The notes: generated by a model from the sequence alone, not told the origin. A DNA stretch of 64,000 nucleotides from G965216905 sp965216905 (GCA_965216905.1 OZ244213.1:1302001-1366000); one strand, 5' to 3'. Positions 54,169 through 63,832 are shown, counted from the first letter of the stretch. Translations and numbers: made by a program.

Positions 54169-57100
54169 ATGCAAGGGATGCCGACGATCGACGAGGTCCG
54201 CCAACGGGCACAGGCGCTGCCCGAGAACCATCGAACGCGCGTCCTCAAGCGGCTCGGCGGGCTCTCCAAGGTGGCAGATGGCGACCGCCGGGCGTCCATT
54301 CTCGAGCGGATCAACGCCGACGTCGAACGGATGGCCGGACGCAGGGAGCAGCGGCTCGTGCGGCTCCCCTCACGGCTCCGCTACCCGGACCTTCCAATCA
54401 CCGACCGTCGCGACGAGCTGCTGATTGCGATCCGAGACAATCAGGTCGTGATTGTTGCGGGGGAGACGGGGTCGGGGAAGAGCACCCAGCTGCCCAAGCT
54501 GTGCATGGAGCTCGGACGCGGTGTCGATGGATACATCGGTCACACCCAGCCCCGGCGGATCGCGGCCCGTACCATCGCCGAGCGGATCGCCGAAGAGACG
54601 GGAACCGAGGTGGGCGGTCTGGTCGGGTATGCGATGCGGTTCACTGACCGGGTGTCGGACGATTCGATCGTGAAGGTCCTCACCGATGGCCTGTTGCTGG
54701 CCGAGATCCAGCGTGACCGCACGCTTTCGGCGTATGACACGATCATTCTCGACGAGGCGCACGAGCGCTCGCTGAACATCGACTTCCTCATCGGCTTCCT
54801 CGCCCGGCTGCTGCCCGAGCGACCGGACCTCAAACTGATCGTGACCTCGGCCACCATCGACACCAAGCGCTTCTCGGAGCACTTCGCCGATGCGCCGATC
54901 GTCGAAGTGTCGGGAAGGACCTATCCGGTCGAGGTCCGGTACCGCCCCCTGGACGCAAGAGGCGAGGAGCGGGACCAGACCGACGGCATCTGCGATGCGG
55001 TGCTCGAGCTCGTCGCTGACATCGACGGTGACATCCTGGTGTTCTGTTCCGGCGAGCGTGAGATCCGTGACGCCGCCGACGCCCTCGCCGAGCTGGAGCT
55101 CCGGCACACGGAGATCCTTCCGCTGTACTCCAGGCTGTCGTCGGCGGAGCAGCATCGCGTGTTCCAGCCGCACACCGGACGCCGCATCGTCATCGCCACC
55201 AACGTGGCCGAGACCTCGCTCACGGTTCCTGGGGTGCGCGCCGTCGTCGACCCCGGCACGGCACGGATCTCCCGCTACAGCCGCCGGACCAAGGTCCAAC
55301 GCCTTCCCATCGAGCCGATCTCGCGGGCTTCGGCCGACCAGCGGGCCGGCCGGTGCGGACGGATCGGCCCCGGGATCTGCATTCGGCTGTACACCGAGGA
55401 CGACTACGAGTCGCGTCCCGCCTTCACCGAACCTGAAATCCAGCGCACCAGTCTCGCCAGCGTCATCCTCCAGATGGCGGCCCTCGGACTGGGTGACGTG
55501 GACAGATTTCCTTTCCTCGACCCGCCCGACGGCCGTCAGATCCGCGACGGCGTGCTGTTGTTGGAGGAGCTTGGTGCCCTCGACCCGGCCGCCCACGGCA
55601 CCCGCGGCTGGTTGACCTCGACCGGCCGCCGGTTGGCGGCGCTCCCGTTGGATCCGCGATTGGCGCGGATGGTCGTCGAAGCCGACCGGAGAGGATGCCT
55701 CCGAGAAGTGCTGATCATCGTCTCGGCGCTCTCGATCCAGGATCCCAGGGAGACTCCGTCCGAGCAACGTGACCGGGCTCGGGCGCTCCACGCCCGCTTC
55801 GCCGAACCGGGTTCCGACTTCCTGACCTGGCTGCGGCTGTGGGCGCACATCGAGGAGAAGCGGAAGGCGCTGTCGTCCCGAAAGTTCCGCGCCCTCTGCC
55901 GCGACGAGTTCCTCAACCACCGTCGCGTGCGTGAATGGCAAGACGTCCACACCCTGCTCCGCCGTCTCGGTTCGGAACTGGACCTGGGCCTCAACAGCAC
56001 GCCCGCAGAGCGCGACCAAATCCACCGCGCCGTACTCGCCGGTGTGCTGTCCCACATCGGTCACAAGGACCCGGCGGGGTACGAGTATCGGGGGGCGCGG
56101 GGCGCCCGGTTTGCCATCAACCCCGGTTCGGTGCTCTTCAAGAAAGGTCCCGAGTGGGTCATGGCCGGGGAGTTGGTGGACACGACCCGGCTGTGGGCCC
56201 AGGACGTGGCGACGATCGACCCGGCGTGGGCCGAGGAGGTCGGCGGACACGTGGTCAAGCGCACCCACTCCGACCCGTGGTGGGACGCCGAGCGCGGCTC
56301 GGCGGTGGCATCGGAGACCGTTTCGCTCTTCGGGATGATGCTGGCATCGGGGCGGACGGTCCAGTACTCCCGCGTCGACCCGTCGGCGGCCCGCGAGCTG
56401 TTCATCCGTCACGCGCTCGTCTGGGGGGAGTGGGAGACGCATCACGCGTTCGTCGCCCACAACCGGCGCCAGATCGAAGCCGTCGAAGAGTTGGAGGTCC
56501 GGAACCGGCGAGCCGATCTGCGGGTCTCCGACGACGAGCTGTACGAGTTCTTCGATGAGAGGGTTCCCGCCGATGTCGTCACCGTTCGTCACTTCGACCG
56601 GTGGTGGAGGGACCGCCGGGCGGAATCATCCCACCTGCTCGATCTGGATCTGGACGCGTTGATCCGGCCCGACGCCGAGACACCGGACGCGGAGCTGTTC
56701 CCGACCGAGTGGATGCACGGTGACCTTCGGCTGCCGCTCACCTACGAGTTCGATGTCGCCAGTCAGACCGACGGAGTGACCGTCGAGGTTCCCGTCGACC
56801 TGCTGGACCGCATCGACCCCGACGTGTTCGAATGGAACATTCCCGGTCTCCGCCGTGAGCTGGTCGAGGCATTGGTTCGAGCGCTGCCGAAGCGGTTGCG
56901 TCGCGTCTTCGCTCCCATCCCCGACACCGTCGCTCAGCTCGTCGAGGTCGTGGATCCCGCGGATGGATCTCCGACGGAGGTTCTCCGTCGGGAGTTGTCC
57001 CGGTTGGCCGAAAGTCCGGTGCTCCCCGAAGACTTCGACCTCGAGCGGGTCCCGAACCACCTGCGTCCCCGCTTCCGGGTAGTCGACGCCCAGGGTGCTC

Positions 57101-58050
57101 CGATCGCCGAGTCGGACGACCTCGAGCAGCTTCGGACACGGTTCCGCAACCAGGCTCGGACGACCGTCACCACGGCTCGCCATCCGCTCGAACGTTCCGG
57201 ATTGACCGACTGGACGTTCGGGGACCTTCCGCGCAGCGTGGAGATTCGAGGTCCCGATCACACCGTCGAGGCCTTTCCGGCCTTGGTCGACGAGGGCGAC
57301 ACGGTTTCCGTCCGGCTGATGGCGACCAGGGATGAACAGCTCGATGCAGGCTGGGAGGGCCTCCGGAAGCTTCTCGCCTTTCGGCTCCGGTCGCCGGATC
57401 GGCTCCTCCGTGGCCTGGTCACACCGCAGGCCGAACTGGCGCTGGCCACCGGGCCCTACGAGAACCGGACGGAATGGCTCAACGACTGTCTGGCGTGCGC
57501 GCTCGATGCGGTGATGGTCGACGCCGGCGGCCTGGCGTGGAACCGGGCAGAGTTCGATGCGCGGGTGGCGCAGGTACGCGACGATCTGGCCGACCGGCTC
57601 GAGGAGGTCGGCGCCAAGGCGGTGGCGATCCTGGAGGCATTGCAGGACGCCTATGTCGCGGCAGAACCGCTCGCCTCGGACGCCTTCTCCGAAGCACTGG
57701 CGGACGTCTCCGACCAGCTGTCGCGTCTGGTGTATCCGGGGATGCTCACCCACATGGGCATCGGTCGCCTCGACGACCTCGGCCGCTATCTGCGGGCGGT
57801 GGAGTACCGATTGAGGCGACTGCCCGAAGCCGTGGAACGGGACCGGATGCGGATGGAGCAGATTCAGAGGTTGCAGGCCGAGCACGACCAACTCCTCGAA
57901 ACCCTGCCGCCGTCACCGGAGCTGATCGCCGTCGGATGGCAGCTGCAGGAACTGCGAGTCAGTTTCTTCGCCCAGCCGCTCGGAGCCGCCGGCCCCGTGT
58001 CGGAGAAGCGGATCCGCACCGCTCTCCGCGCCCTGGCGATGGGCGGCTGA
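54169..58050 (+). CDS. hrpA: ATP-dependent RNA helicase HrpA (DEAH family)
   Basis: This protein of about 1293 residues has the HrpA layout. Helicase domain 1 carries Walker A GETGSGKSTQLPK, QPRRIAARTIAERIAEE, DEAHERSLNIDFL and SAT; domain 2 carries FCSGEREIRD, TNVAETSLTVPGV and SADQRAGRCGRIGPG. HA2 and OB-fold regions and the long HrpA-specific C-terminal DUF3418 part follow. In E. coli HrpA resolves stalled or collided ribosomes and processes fimbrial mRNA. ATG 54169 and 54178 are both plausible. It stands alone and converges on the export operon. Confidence 0.95.
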   Translation: MQGMPTIDEVRQRAQALPENHRTRVLKRLGGLSKVADGDRRASILERINADVERMAGRREQRLVRLPSRLRYPDLPITDRRDELLIAIRDNQVVIVAGETGSGKSTQLPKLCMELGRGVDGYIGHTQPRRIAARTIAERIAEETGTEVGGLVGYAMRFTDRVSDDSIVKVLTDGLLLAEIQRDRTLSAYDTIILDEAHERSLNIDFLIGFLARLLPERPDLKLIVTSATIDTKRFSEHFADAPIVEVSGRTYPVEVRYRPLDARGEERDQTDGICDAVLELVADIDGDILVFCSGEREIRDAADALAELELRHTEILPLYSRLSSAEQHRVFQPHTGRRIVIATNVAETSLTVPGVRAVVDPGTARISRYSRRTKVQRLPIEPISRASADQRAGRCGRIGPGICIRLYTEDDYESRPAFTEPEIQRTSLASVILQMAALGLGDVDRFPFLDPPDGRQIRDGVLLLEELGALDPAAHGTRGWLTSTGRRLAALPLDPRLARMVVEADRRGCLREVLIIVSALSIQDPRETPSEQRDRARALHARFAEPGSDFLTWLRLWAHIEEKRKALSSRKFRALCRDEFLNHRRVREWQDVHTLLRRLGSELDLGLNSTPAERDQIHRAVLAGVLSHIGHKDPAGYEYRGARGARFAINPGSVLFKKGPEWVMAGELVDTTRLWAQDVATIDPAWAEEVGGHVVKRTHSDPWWDAERGSAVASETVSLFGMMLASGRTVQYSRVDPSAARELFIRHALVWGEWETHHAFVAHNRRQIEAVEELEVRNRRADLRVSDDELYEFFDERVPADVVTVRHFDRWWRDRRAESSHLLDLDLDALIRPDAETPDAELFPTEWMHGDLRLPLTYEFDVASQTDGVTVEVPVDLLDRIDPDVFEWNIPGLRRELVEALVRALPKRLRRVFAPIPDTVAQLVEVVDPADGSPTEVLRRELSRLAESPVLPEDFDLERVPNHLRPRFRVVDAQGAPIAESDDLEQLRTRFRNQARTTVTTARHPLERSGLTDWTFGDLPRSVEIRGPDHTVEAFPALVDEGDTVSVRLMATRDEQLDAGWEGLRKLLAFRLRSPDRLLRGLVTPQAELALATGPYENRTEWLNDCLACALDAVMVDAGGLAWNRAEFDARVAQVRDDLADRLEEVGAKAVAILEALQDAYVAAEPLASDAFSEALADVSDQLSRLVYPGMLTHMGIGRLDDLGRYLRAVEYRLRRLPEAVERDRMRMEQIQRLQAEHDQLLETLPPSPELIAVGWQLQELRVSFFAQPLGAAGPVSEKRIRTALRALAMGG

Positions 58051-58118
58051 CCTGGCCCGCCGAAGATGCCGACACCCCGGACAGATTGATGGGCTTCTCG
58101 ACGAGATTGGACGGGGCT

Positions 58119-58136
58119 GACGCCCGGTTGGGCGTC
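58119..58136. terminator. Hairpin between hrpA and the ABC permease
   Basis: GACGCCC (58119-58125), a GGTT loop and GGGCGTC (58130-58136) form a perfect 7-bp stem in the convergent gap. With no T run it is at best a weak or factor-assisted bidirectional terminator. Confidence 0.45.
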
Positions 58137-58171
58137 GTCGAGCAGCGACAACGCCCGACCGCTTCGACCGG

Positions 58172-59374
58172 TTACGCGGTTCGGAGTGCTTCGGTCGGCG
58201 AGAGACGGGATGCCCGCATCGCCGGGTAGAGGCCGGCCACCGCCCCGATGGCGAGCGCCGCGCCGATCCCCCCGAAGATGGCGATGGGAGGCACGAGGGC
58301 GCTCCAGCCTCGGAGGTTGGCGAAGACGATCGTCACGAGTGAGCCGAGGAGGACCCCGCCCACACCGCCGATTCCGGCGAGGAGCAGGGCTTCGCCGAGG
58401 AACTGACCGGCAACCATGCGTCGGGTTGCCCCCAGCGCGCGTCGGAGACCGATTTCGGAGCGACGCTCGAGTACCGAGATCACCATGACGTTGGCGATCC
58501 CCACCCCCCCGACGACGAGGGCGACGGCGCCCAAGCCGAGAAAGAGGGCGGTCAGGGCGTCGTCGGCAGCCTCCCGGGCTTCGAGGGCATCGGTTGGTCG
58601 AGTGACCTCCACCTCCTCGGGGTTTGCCGGGTTCACGGTGGCGCCCAGCACGGCGGTGACCCCATCGATGTGCTCTGGATCCACCCGCACGAGGATCCGC
58701 GTCGGGATGTTGTCGTCACCGAGGAAAGTGGCGGCGGCCTCGAGGCTCACGAGCGCAGCTCGGTCGAGGTCGGGACTGAGCTCGAACTCCTCGAGGACAC
58801 CGACCACCGTGAACCACCGGTCCCCGAGCCAGACCTGTTGGGTGCCGGTCACGTCGTCGATGCCGAGGCGGTCGGCAGTCACCGAGCCCAACACGGTGGT
58901 CGGGTAGGGCGCGTTCGCACGATTGAGCCACGTTCCGTCGGCGACCGTGCCGGCGAGGGTCTCGATCAGGTTGAGGTCCACGGCCTCGACGGTGATGCCG
59001 TTGGTCTCCCCTTCCGGGACGTAATCGGTGCGGTAGACGTTGACGTCTTCGACCGTGCTGAGGACGGACGTCGTCTCGACCGGCCCGATTCGAGACACCA
59101 TCGACGCCGCCGTCTCCGGCAGTTCGCCCCCTCCGAGTCCGACACCACCGCCGGCTTGGATGGTGATCAGGTTGGTGCCGAGGGCATCGAGTTGTGCCAG
59201 CAGTTCCGATTTGGAGGACTGCGAGATGCCCAGCACTCCCACCATGGCTGCGATGCCGATCATGATCCCCAGGGCGGACAGTGCCGTCCTCATCTTCCGG
59301 GTGTGCATCCCCACGGTCGCGGTCCGAGCCATGTCGACCGCGTGGAGCTGGCTGTCTACGAGATCGGCGCTCAT
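58172..59374 (-). CDS. ABC transporter permease, MacB/FtsX type
   Basis: This 400-residue protein has one N-terminal membrane helix (MRTALSALGIMIGIAAMVGVL), a MacB-type extracytoplasmic domain (about 55-265), and three C-terminal helices of the FtsX domain containing VMVISVLERRSEIGLRRALGATRR. It is the permease half of the exporter. The start abuts the ATPase stop (TAG then ATG). In an organism with no outer membrane the target is likely secretion or mechanotransmission rather than TolC-coupled efflux. Confidence 0.92.
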   Translation of the reverse strand: MSADLVDSQLHAVDMARTATVGMHTRKMRTALSALGIMIGIAAMVGVLGISQSSKSELLAQLDALGTNLITIQAGGGVGLGGGELPETAASMVSRIGPVETTSVLSTVEDVNVYRTDYVPEGETNGITVEAVDLNLIETLAGTVADGTWLNRANAPYPTTVLGSVTADRLGIDDVTGTQQVWLGDRWFTVVGVLEEFELSPDLDRAALVSLEAAATFLGDDNIPTRILVRVDPEHIDGVTAVLGATVNPANPEEVEVTRPTDALEAREAADDALTALFLGLGAVALVVGGVGIANVMVISVLERRSEIGLRRALGATRRMVAGQFLGEALLLAGIGGVGGVLLGSLVTIVFANLRGWSALVPPIAIFGGIGAALAIGAVAGLYPAMRASRLSPTEALRTA

Positions 59375-60103
59375 CTATGCCACCCTTCCGCGTGCGGTGT
59401 CGTACTCGATCAGGCCGTCACGTATCCCGACCGCTCGCGGGAAGAGGTTCGCTATCTCGGGGTTGTGGGTGATCACCACGATGGTGACGCCACCGGCGTT
59501 GAGCTCTTCGATCAGCTCGACGATTCCATCACTGCTCTTGGAGTCGAGGTTGCCGGTCGGTTCGTCCGCGAGAACGATCGACGGCTCGCCGATGAAGGCG
59601 CGGGCGACCGCCACCCGCTGTCTCTCTCCTCCGGAGAGCTTGTTGGCATCCTGACCGAGCCGGTGACCCAACCCGACCCTCTGGAGGGCGGCCTCGGCAA
59701 GCTCTCGTCTCGTGGCTTGGGAGGCTCCCGTGTACAGCAGCCCATCCGCCACGTTGTCCAGGGCGGTGTAGCCGCTCAGAAGGTGGAACTGCTGGAAGAC
59801 GAACCCGATGTGACGGGCTCGCAGCCCCGACAGCTGCCGGTCGGTCAGGTCGGCGACGTCGTGTCCGGCGACGGTCACCTCGCCCGAGGTTGGTCGATCC
59901 AGCGTCCCCATGATGTGGAGCAGCGTCGACTTTCCGGAACCGGAGGGTCCGACCACGGCAACCAGTTCGCCTTCGGCCACATCGAAGCTGACACCGCGGA
60001 GAGCCCTCACCGGAGGCGTGGTCGGGTACTCCTTGGTGACTCCGGAGAGACTGAGGACCTGCCGGGTACGAATGCCGGCGCTGCCCAGATGGGTCGTCGT
60101 CAT
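59375..60103 (-). CDS. ABC transporter ATP-binding protein, MacB/LolD type
   Basis: This 242-residue ATPase has Walker A GPSGSGKSTLLHIMG, Q-loop FQQFHLL, signature LSGGERQRVAVARA, Walker B IVLADEPTGNLDS and switch His ITHNPE. The LLHIMGTLDRPTSG and ADEPTGNLDS segments are typical of LolD/MacB ATPases. It overlaps the adaptor gene by ATGA and directly precedes the permease, so the three are co-expressed. Confidence 0.95.
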   Translation of the reverse strand: MTTTHLGSAGIRTRQVLSLSGVTKEYPTTPPVRALRGVSFDVAEGELVAVVGPSGSGKSTLLHIMGTLDRPTSGEVTVAGHDVADLTDRQLSGLRARHIGFVFQQFHLLSGYTALDNVADGLLYTGASQATRRELAEAALQRVGLGHRLGQDANKLSGGERQRVAVARAFIGEPSIVLADEPTGNLDSKSSDGIVELIEELNAGGVTIVVITHNPEIANLFPRAVGIRDGLIEYDTARGRVA

Positions 60104-61701
60104 GGGAGCACCACCAGGTCTCCCTCGCTCAACGACCCCGAGGTGATTTCGACCAGACCACCGGCGAAGAACCCCGGATCGACGGCGACCAGATGTCGGC
60201 CGGAACCGGTGTCGACCTCGACGGCATACCCCCCCTCTGCCAACGCCACGAGGGCGGTGACCGGGACCGCCAGGACGTCGGAGACCGAGTCGGATACGAC
60301 GTTGACGCTCACCGGAGCCTCGTCCAGCCCTTCGACTCCTGTTGGGTCGGAGATCTCAACGATCACTTCGAACAGTGCTTCACCGTCCGGGCCCACCGTG
60401 GCGGACGAGGCAACACCGGCGACGACGCCCGCCACCTCGGTGAAGTCGGGAAGGACCACGGTCACCGCATCCCCTGGCTCGACCAGTCCCTGGTCGGCGG
60501 CCGGGAGGTCCACCCGAACCACCTGTTCGGACGATGACACGGCCAGCACCGGTGCACCGGCATTCACCTGGGCGCCGGGGGAGGCCAGCCGTTCGGCGAT
60601 TCGGACCGGTCCCGGGAGGAACTTCAGCTCGCCGAGGTGGGCGACCCCGTCGGCGTCCTGGCCGTTGGCCGCCTGGAATGCCCGGAGCGCTTCAGCCGTC
60701 CCGGTCGTGAACCGACCGTCGACAACCATCGTCCCGTCTGCGTCGAACCCGATCGCCTGAAGTCCTTGCTCGAGTTGGAGGACGTCGGCTCCCGACATCG
60801 GATCACCCGTCGAGACCGCCAGCACGGGAACACCTTGGCCGATCGTCTCCCCGGGCTGGACGAGGACCTCCACCACCTGGGCCGGGCCGGGCAGGAACAC
60901 AACCTCACCGAGGCCGATCACTCGATCCGGCTCGGCGCCGACGGCCTCCTGGAGGTCTTCGACCAGCTGAGAAGTCAACGACGTCCACTCGCCATCGACA
61001 TCCAGGTTGGAGTCCGGGTCGTGTCCGAGGTCGACGAGCGCCTGTTCGAGCTGAGCCACGTCGGCACCATCTGTCGACGAACTCATGGTGCGATAGGCGG
61101 GCACATCGCCATAGAGCGCAATCACGGGCTCACCATCGATCCAAAACAGGATGTCGCCCTGCTCGATGATGGCGCCCGGGGCGTCGATTGCGGTGAGCAC
61201 TCCCGGAGAGCCACCGATGGTGAGGATGTCGGATCCGAGCGTCAGATCTCTGTAGGCGGGCGTGGTTCCGTAGAGGAGCATGACCGCTTCGCCGTCGGTT
61301 TGGTACAACACCTCACCCTGGGACACGGTGGATCCTTCCTCGGCGGCGTGGGTGATGACACCGCTGATGTCGGCCGTCACCGGGTCGCCCGTCACCGAAC
61401 CGAGAACCCCGTCGAATGTCGACTCCTCGACGAGCTCCGTTCGTACGACTTCGGCGGTGTTGACCTGCGCTTCCGTTGGATCGGCCGGTGTTGGATCGGC
61501 ACCGTTGCCGAACACCAAGAGGGCGACCGCGGTGGTCGCGACCCCGGCGGCGATCACCCACCATCCCCTGCGACCTGCGGGCGGGTGCCAGATCCGCCGG
61601 TCGGCCGCCTCTGAGGAATCGGGTGGTGCAGCTCCATCGAGCGGGCCCACCTCATCGGTCGGTGTTTCGGGTTCTGGTGGCTTGATCGTGTTGTGTGTCA
61701 T
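60100..61701 (-). CDS. HlyD/MacA-like adaptor with two peptidoglycan-binding repeats
   Basis: This 533-residue protein has a cytoplasmic N-terminus, one membrane helix (WWVIAAGVATTAVALLVFG, about 47-65), lipoyl-like barrel segments (ITHAAEEGSTVSQGEVLYQTDGE) and a beta-barrel/membrane-proximal C-terminal part. Two homologous PG_binding_1-type insertions, GADVAQLEQALVDLGHDPD and GADVLQLEQGLQAIGFDAD, each end in LGEVVFLPGP or LGELKFLPGP. The domains should dock the adaptor to the cell wall. The ATG at 61701 is chosen because GAAAGGG precedes it at 6 nt. Confidence 0.88.
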   Translation of the reverse strand: MTHNTIKPPEPETPTDEVGPLDGAAPPDSSEAADRRIWHPPAGRRGWWVIAAGVATTAVALLVFGNGADPTPADPTEAQVNTAEVVRTELVEESTFDGVLGSVTGDPVTADISGVITHAAEEGSTVSQGEVLYQTDGEAVMLLYGTTPAYRDLTLGSDILTIGGSPGVLTAIDAPGAIIEQGDILFWIDGEPVIALYGDVPAYRTMSSSTDGADVAQLEQALVDLGHDPDSNLDVDGEWTSLTSQLVEDLQEAVGAEPDRVIGLGEVVFLPGPAQVVEVLVQPGETIGQGVPVLAVSTGDPMSGADVLQLEQGLQAIGFDADGTMVVDGRFTTGTAEALRAFQAANGQDADGVAHLGELKFLPGPVRIAERLASPGAQVNAGAPVLAVSSSEQVVRVDLPAADQGLVEPGDAVTVVLPDFTEVAGVVAGVASSATVGPDGEALFEVIVEISDPTGVEGLDEAPVSVNVVSDSVSDVLAVPVTALVALAEGGYAVEVDTGSGRHLVAVDPGFFAGGLVEITSGSLSEGDLVVLP

Positions 61702-61753
61702 TCGCATCCCTTTCGGTAGAGGCCGGATCTCATTGCCGAGAAGTCCCACGGAC

Positions 61754-62338
61754 TCAGCCTCCACCACCCCGTCCACCACCGAAGCCGCCGACGATCTCGC
61801 GGCATTGCTCGGAGGCGGCGACGAAGGCAGGATCGTTTTGGTCGACCTCCTGGAGGAAGCCACGACCGCCCTCGACCGAGAAGTCGGGATCCGGTACGTC
61901 GTATCCGTTCTCCCTCAGACACTGGGCAAACTCCAAGAAGAGGTCCTCTCGTGCCGTTTGGTCACCGTCGCCGGCGCGGCCGAGGGTGATCCCGTCGAGG
62001 TGATCGGAGCAGGCATCGCGCGCCTCGGGGAAGCCTTCCGGAGGGCCCGGCTCACCGTTGTCGTTGGACGCGCGCGGCGGCTGGACGCTGCCGTCAGGGT
62101 TCACGGTCGGGTCGTCGATCTCGAAGCCTTGGTCGCGGACGCATTGCGCGAACGCCAGCAGTTGGGCCTCGGTGTCCACTTCCGCCGGGGCATCGGCATC
62201 GCTCGAGTCGGCATCGGCGCCGTCGATGGATGCCACACCATCGGCATCCAGCGTCGCCGGGCCCGATGCCCCGGCCCCGGTACACGCGGCCGCCAACAGC
62301 GCAATGGCGGCGAGCAGTGCAACATCCTTGAGTCTCAT
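61754..62338 (-). CDS. Lipoprotein with two FAQCxR repeats
   Basis: This 194-residue protein has a signal with lipobox (LLAAIALLAAACTG) and an acidic spacer. It has two repeats of about 50 residues, starting FAQCVRDQGFEIDDP and FAQCLRENGYDVPDPD, each with a later Cys (RDACSDHLD and SEQCREIVG), so two disulfides are likely. It ends in GGFGGGRGGGG. This FAQCMRENG pattern is common in actinobacterial lipoproteins encoded next to MacAB-like exporters. It is the first gene of the four-gene operon, 52 bp before the adaptor gene. Confidence 0.8.
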   Translation of the reverse strand: MRLKDVALLAAIALLAAACTGAGASGPATLDADGVASIDGADADSSDADAPAEVDTEAQLLAFAQCVRDQGFEIDDPTVNPDGSVQPPRASNDNGEPGPPEGFPEARDACSDHLDGITLGRAGDGDQTAREDLFLEFAQCLRENGYDVPDPDFSVEGGRGFLQEVDQNDPAFVAASEQCREIVGGFGGGRGGGG

Positions 62339-62521
62339 GCGGTCTCCTTGGGGTCTCGTTCAGACCCAGCGTCGGATGCCGGCCTGTGACAACGCCGAGA
62401 GAACCCTGAGGACTCGGTTGGAGTTCGGAGCGGGGGTTGAAAGGCAACGATTGCCTTGTATCGCGATGCGCGGCAGCTCATGCAGTCGTACTGTCGAATC
62501 CGTTACCGAGGAGGACCCCTG

Positions 62522-63082
62522 ATGCGCAGCCTGACCTACTCGATGAACGTCTCGCTCGACGGCTACATCGTCGGGCCGGACGGCGACTTCGACTGGACGG
62601 CGCCGGACGATGAGGTGTTCCGCTTCTGGATAGACGAGATTCGTGAGGTCGGCGTCCACCTGATGGGGCGACGGCTGTACGAGACGATGCTGTATTGGGA
62701 GACCACCGACGAGGAGTCGTTCGACGATGCGGAACTCGAGTGGGCCGGGCTTTGGAATCCGCTCCCGAAGGTGGTGTTCTCCAGGACGATGTCGGCGGTG
62801 CAGGGAAATGCCCGCCTGGCCTCCGGCGGCTTGGCCGAGGAGATCGCGGCGTTGCGAGGCGAGCCCGGCGACGGTCAGATCGCGATCGGCGGAGCGACGC
62901 TCGCCGCCGAGGCGGCCGCCTTGGGTCTGATCGACGAGTATCGGGCCATGGTCTACCCGGTGCTGGTCGGCGGCGGCATACCGTTCTTTCCCCAACGGGA
63001 GCGCCGGGTGGATCTCGACCTCATCGAGACCCGCACCTTCAGCTCCAGGTTCGTCTACCTCCGGTACCGCGTGGCGCGCTAA
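62522..63082 (+). CDS. Dihydrofolate reductase/RibD C-terminal-like protein
   Basis: This 186-residue protein has the RibD_C (DHFR-like) fold. It starts MRSLTYSMNVSLDGYIVGPDG, followed by LMGRRLYETMLYW, VVFSRTM, and IGGATLAAEAAALGLIDEYRAMVYPVLVGGG, all family hallmarks. These NADPH-dependent reductases act in riboflavin synthesis or on unknown substrates; this stand-alone YyaP/YwjB-like type is not a known folate enzyme. GAGGAGG lies about 8 nt before the ATG, which excludes a 22-codon upstream extension. Confidence 0.9.
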   Translation: MRSLTYSMNVSLDGYIVGPDGDFDWTAPDDEVFRFWIDEIREVGVHLMGRRLYETMLYWETTDEESFDDAELEWAGLWNPLPKVVFSRTMSAVQGNARLASGGLAEEIAALRGEPGDGQIAIGGATLAAEAAALGLIDEYRAMVYPVLVGGGIPFFPQRERRVDLDLIETRTFSSRFVYLRYRVAR

Positions 63083-63142
63083 TGGGGGCGGATCGTCGGC
63101 CCTTCGAGGAGCACCGGCCGTTCAGTTGTCGAGCAGTCGCGC

Positions 63143-63535
63143 TCACTCGGCCGGTGACGCCACTTCGATGCCGGCGGCGGTCGCGGCCGATCGGAGGCGA
63201 TCGTCGTAGACGACAATCCCGGCGAGGTCCTCGCCCAGAGTCGTCGCGGCGGCGAGGTGCAATGCGTCGAGTGATCGGAGATTCAGGGGTTCGAGCCGTC
63301 CGGCTCGGTCGAACACATCGGCATCGATCCGGAGGATGTCGCTTTCGGACAGGAGTCGCTCGGCCCGAGCCGGGGCGCGACCTCCTGCTCGGTTGGCCGC
63401 GCGCCGGAGCTCGGTTCGATGGAGATCGGATAGCACCCAGCGTCTGGATCCCAACCAGAGCCGGAGAGGTTCGGTCTCTGTTTCGCGGCGTACGAGCTTT
63501 GCCAGCGCAGACGTGTCGAAATACCAGATGTCCAG
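63143..63535 (-). CDS. vapC: VapC-type PIN-domain toxin (CTG start likely)
   Basis: This 130-residue protein is a PIN ribonuclease. The four acidic catalytic residues are present: D7 in YFDTSAL, E42 in LHRTEL, D90 in SLDALHLA and D111 or D112 in VYDDRL. The expected N-terminus (DIWYFDTSALAKLV) is in frame, but no ATG, GTG or TTG precedes it. The only codon in the right place is CTG at 63535, directly after the antitoxin stop (TAGCTG). A TTG at 63454 would delete D7 and the first strand. The toxin is thus probably made by coupled re-initiation. Confidence 0.85.
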   Translation of the reverse strand: MDIWYFDTSALAKLVRRETETEPLRLWLGSRRWVLSDLHRTELRRAANRAGGRAPARAERLLSESDILRIDADVFDRAGRLEPLNLRSLDALHLAAATTLGEDLAGIVVYDDRLRSAATAAGIEVASPAE

Positions 63536-63832
63536 CTAACGCTCCCCTTCTCGCATCTCTGCCAGGATCTCCGAAAGAGCGGGTCCTTGGTCAGGCGGGA
63601 TGTCGGCGTCCATGGCGGCGAGAACCTCGTCGAGAGAACGCCCCGTGCCTGGTGCGATGCGACCCTCCGCGAGAAGACTCTCGTATCCGCCCGGCTGCAC
63701 CACCGGTGAGAGCTTTGCCACTGGGCGACCGCGGTCGGTTATCACGAAGGTCTCGCCGGCTTTGACCCGGGCCAACCACCGGCTGGCATATCGCCGCAGC
63801 TCCCGCACCCCAATGGTGTCCATGTGCGACAT
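63536..63832 (-). CDS. vapB: Phd/YefM-type antitoxin (VapB partner)
   Basis: This 98-residue protein has an N-terminal Phd/YefM DNA-binding domain (MDTIGVRELRRYASRWLARVKAGETFVITDRGRPVAKLSPV) and an acidic C-terminus (LSEILAEMREGER) that should bind and block the toxin. In most such operons the antitoxin represses its own promoter. ATG 63832 or 63823 are both plausible. Its stop abuts the toxin CTG. Confidence 0.88.
   Translation of the reverse strand: MSHMDTIGVRELRRYASRWLARVKAGETFVITDRGRPVAKLSPVVQPGGYESLLAEGRIAPGTGRSLDEVLAAMDADIPPDQGPALSEILAEMREGER

Noticed and set aside
54370..56592. 740-codon open frame antisense to hrpA
   Set aside because: Low-complexity Arg/Gly/Asp composition and complete overlap with clear helicase motifs.
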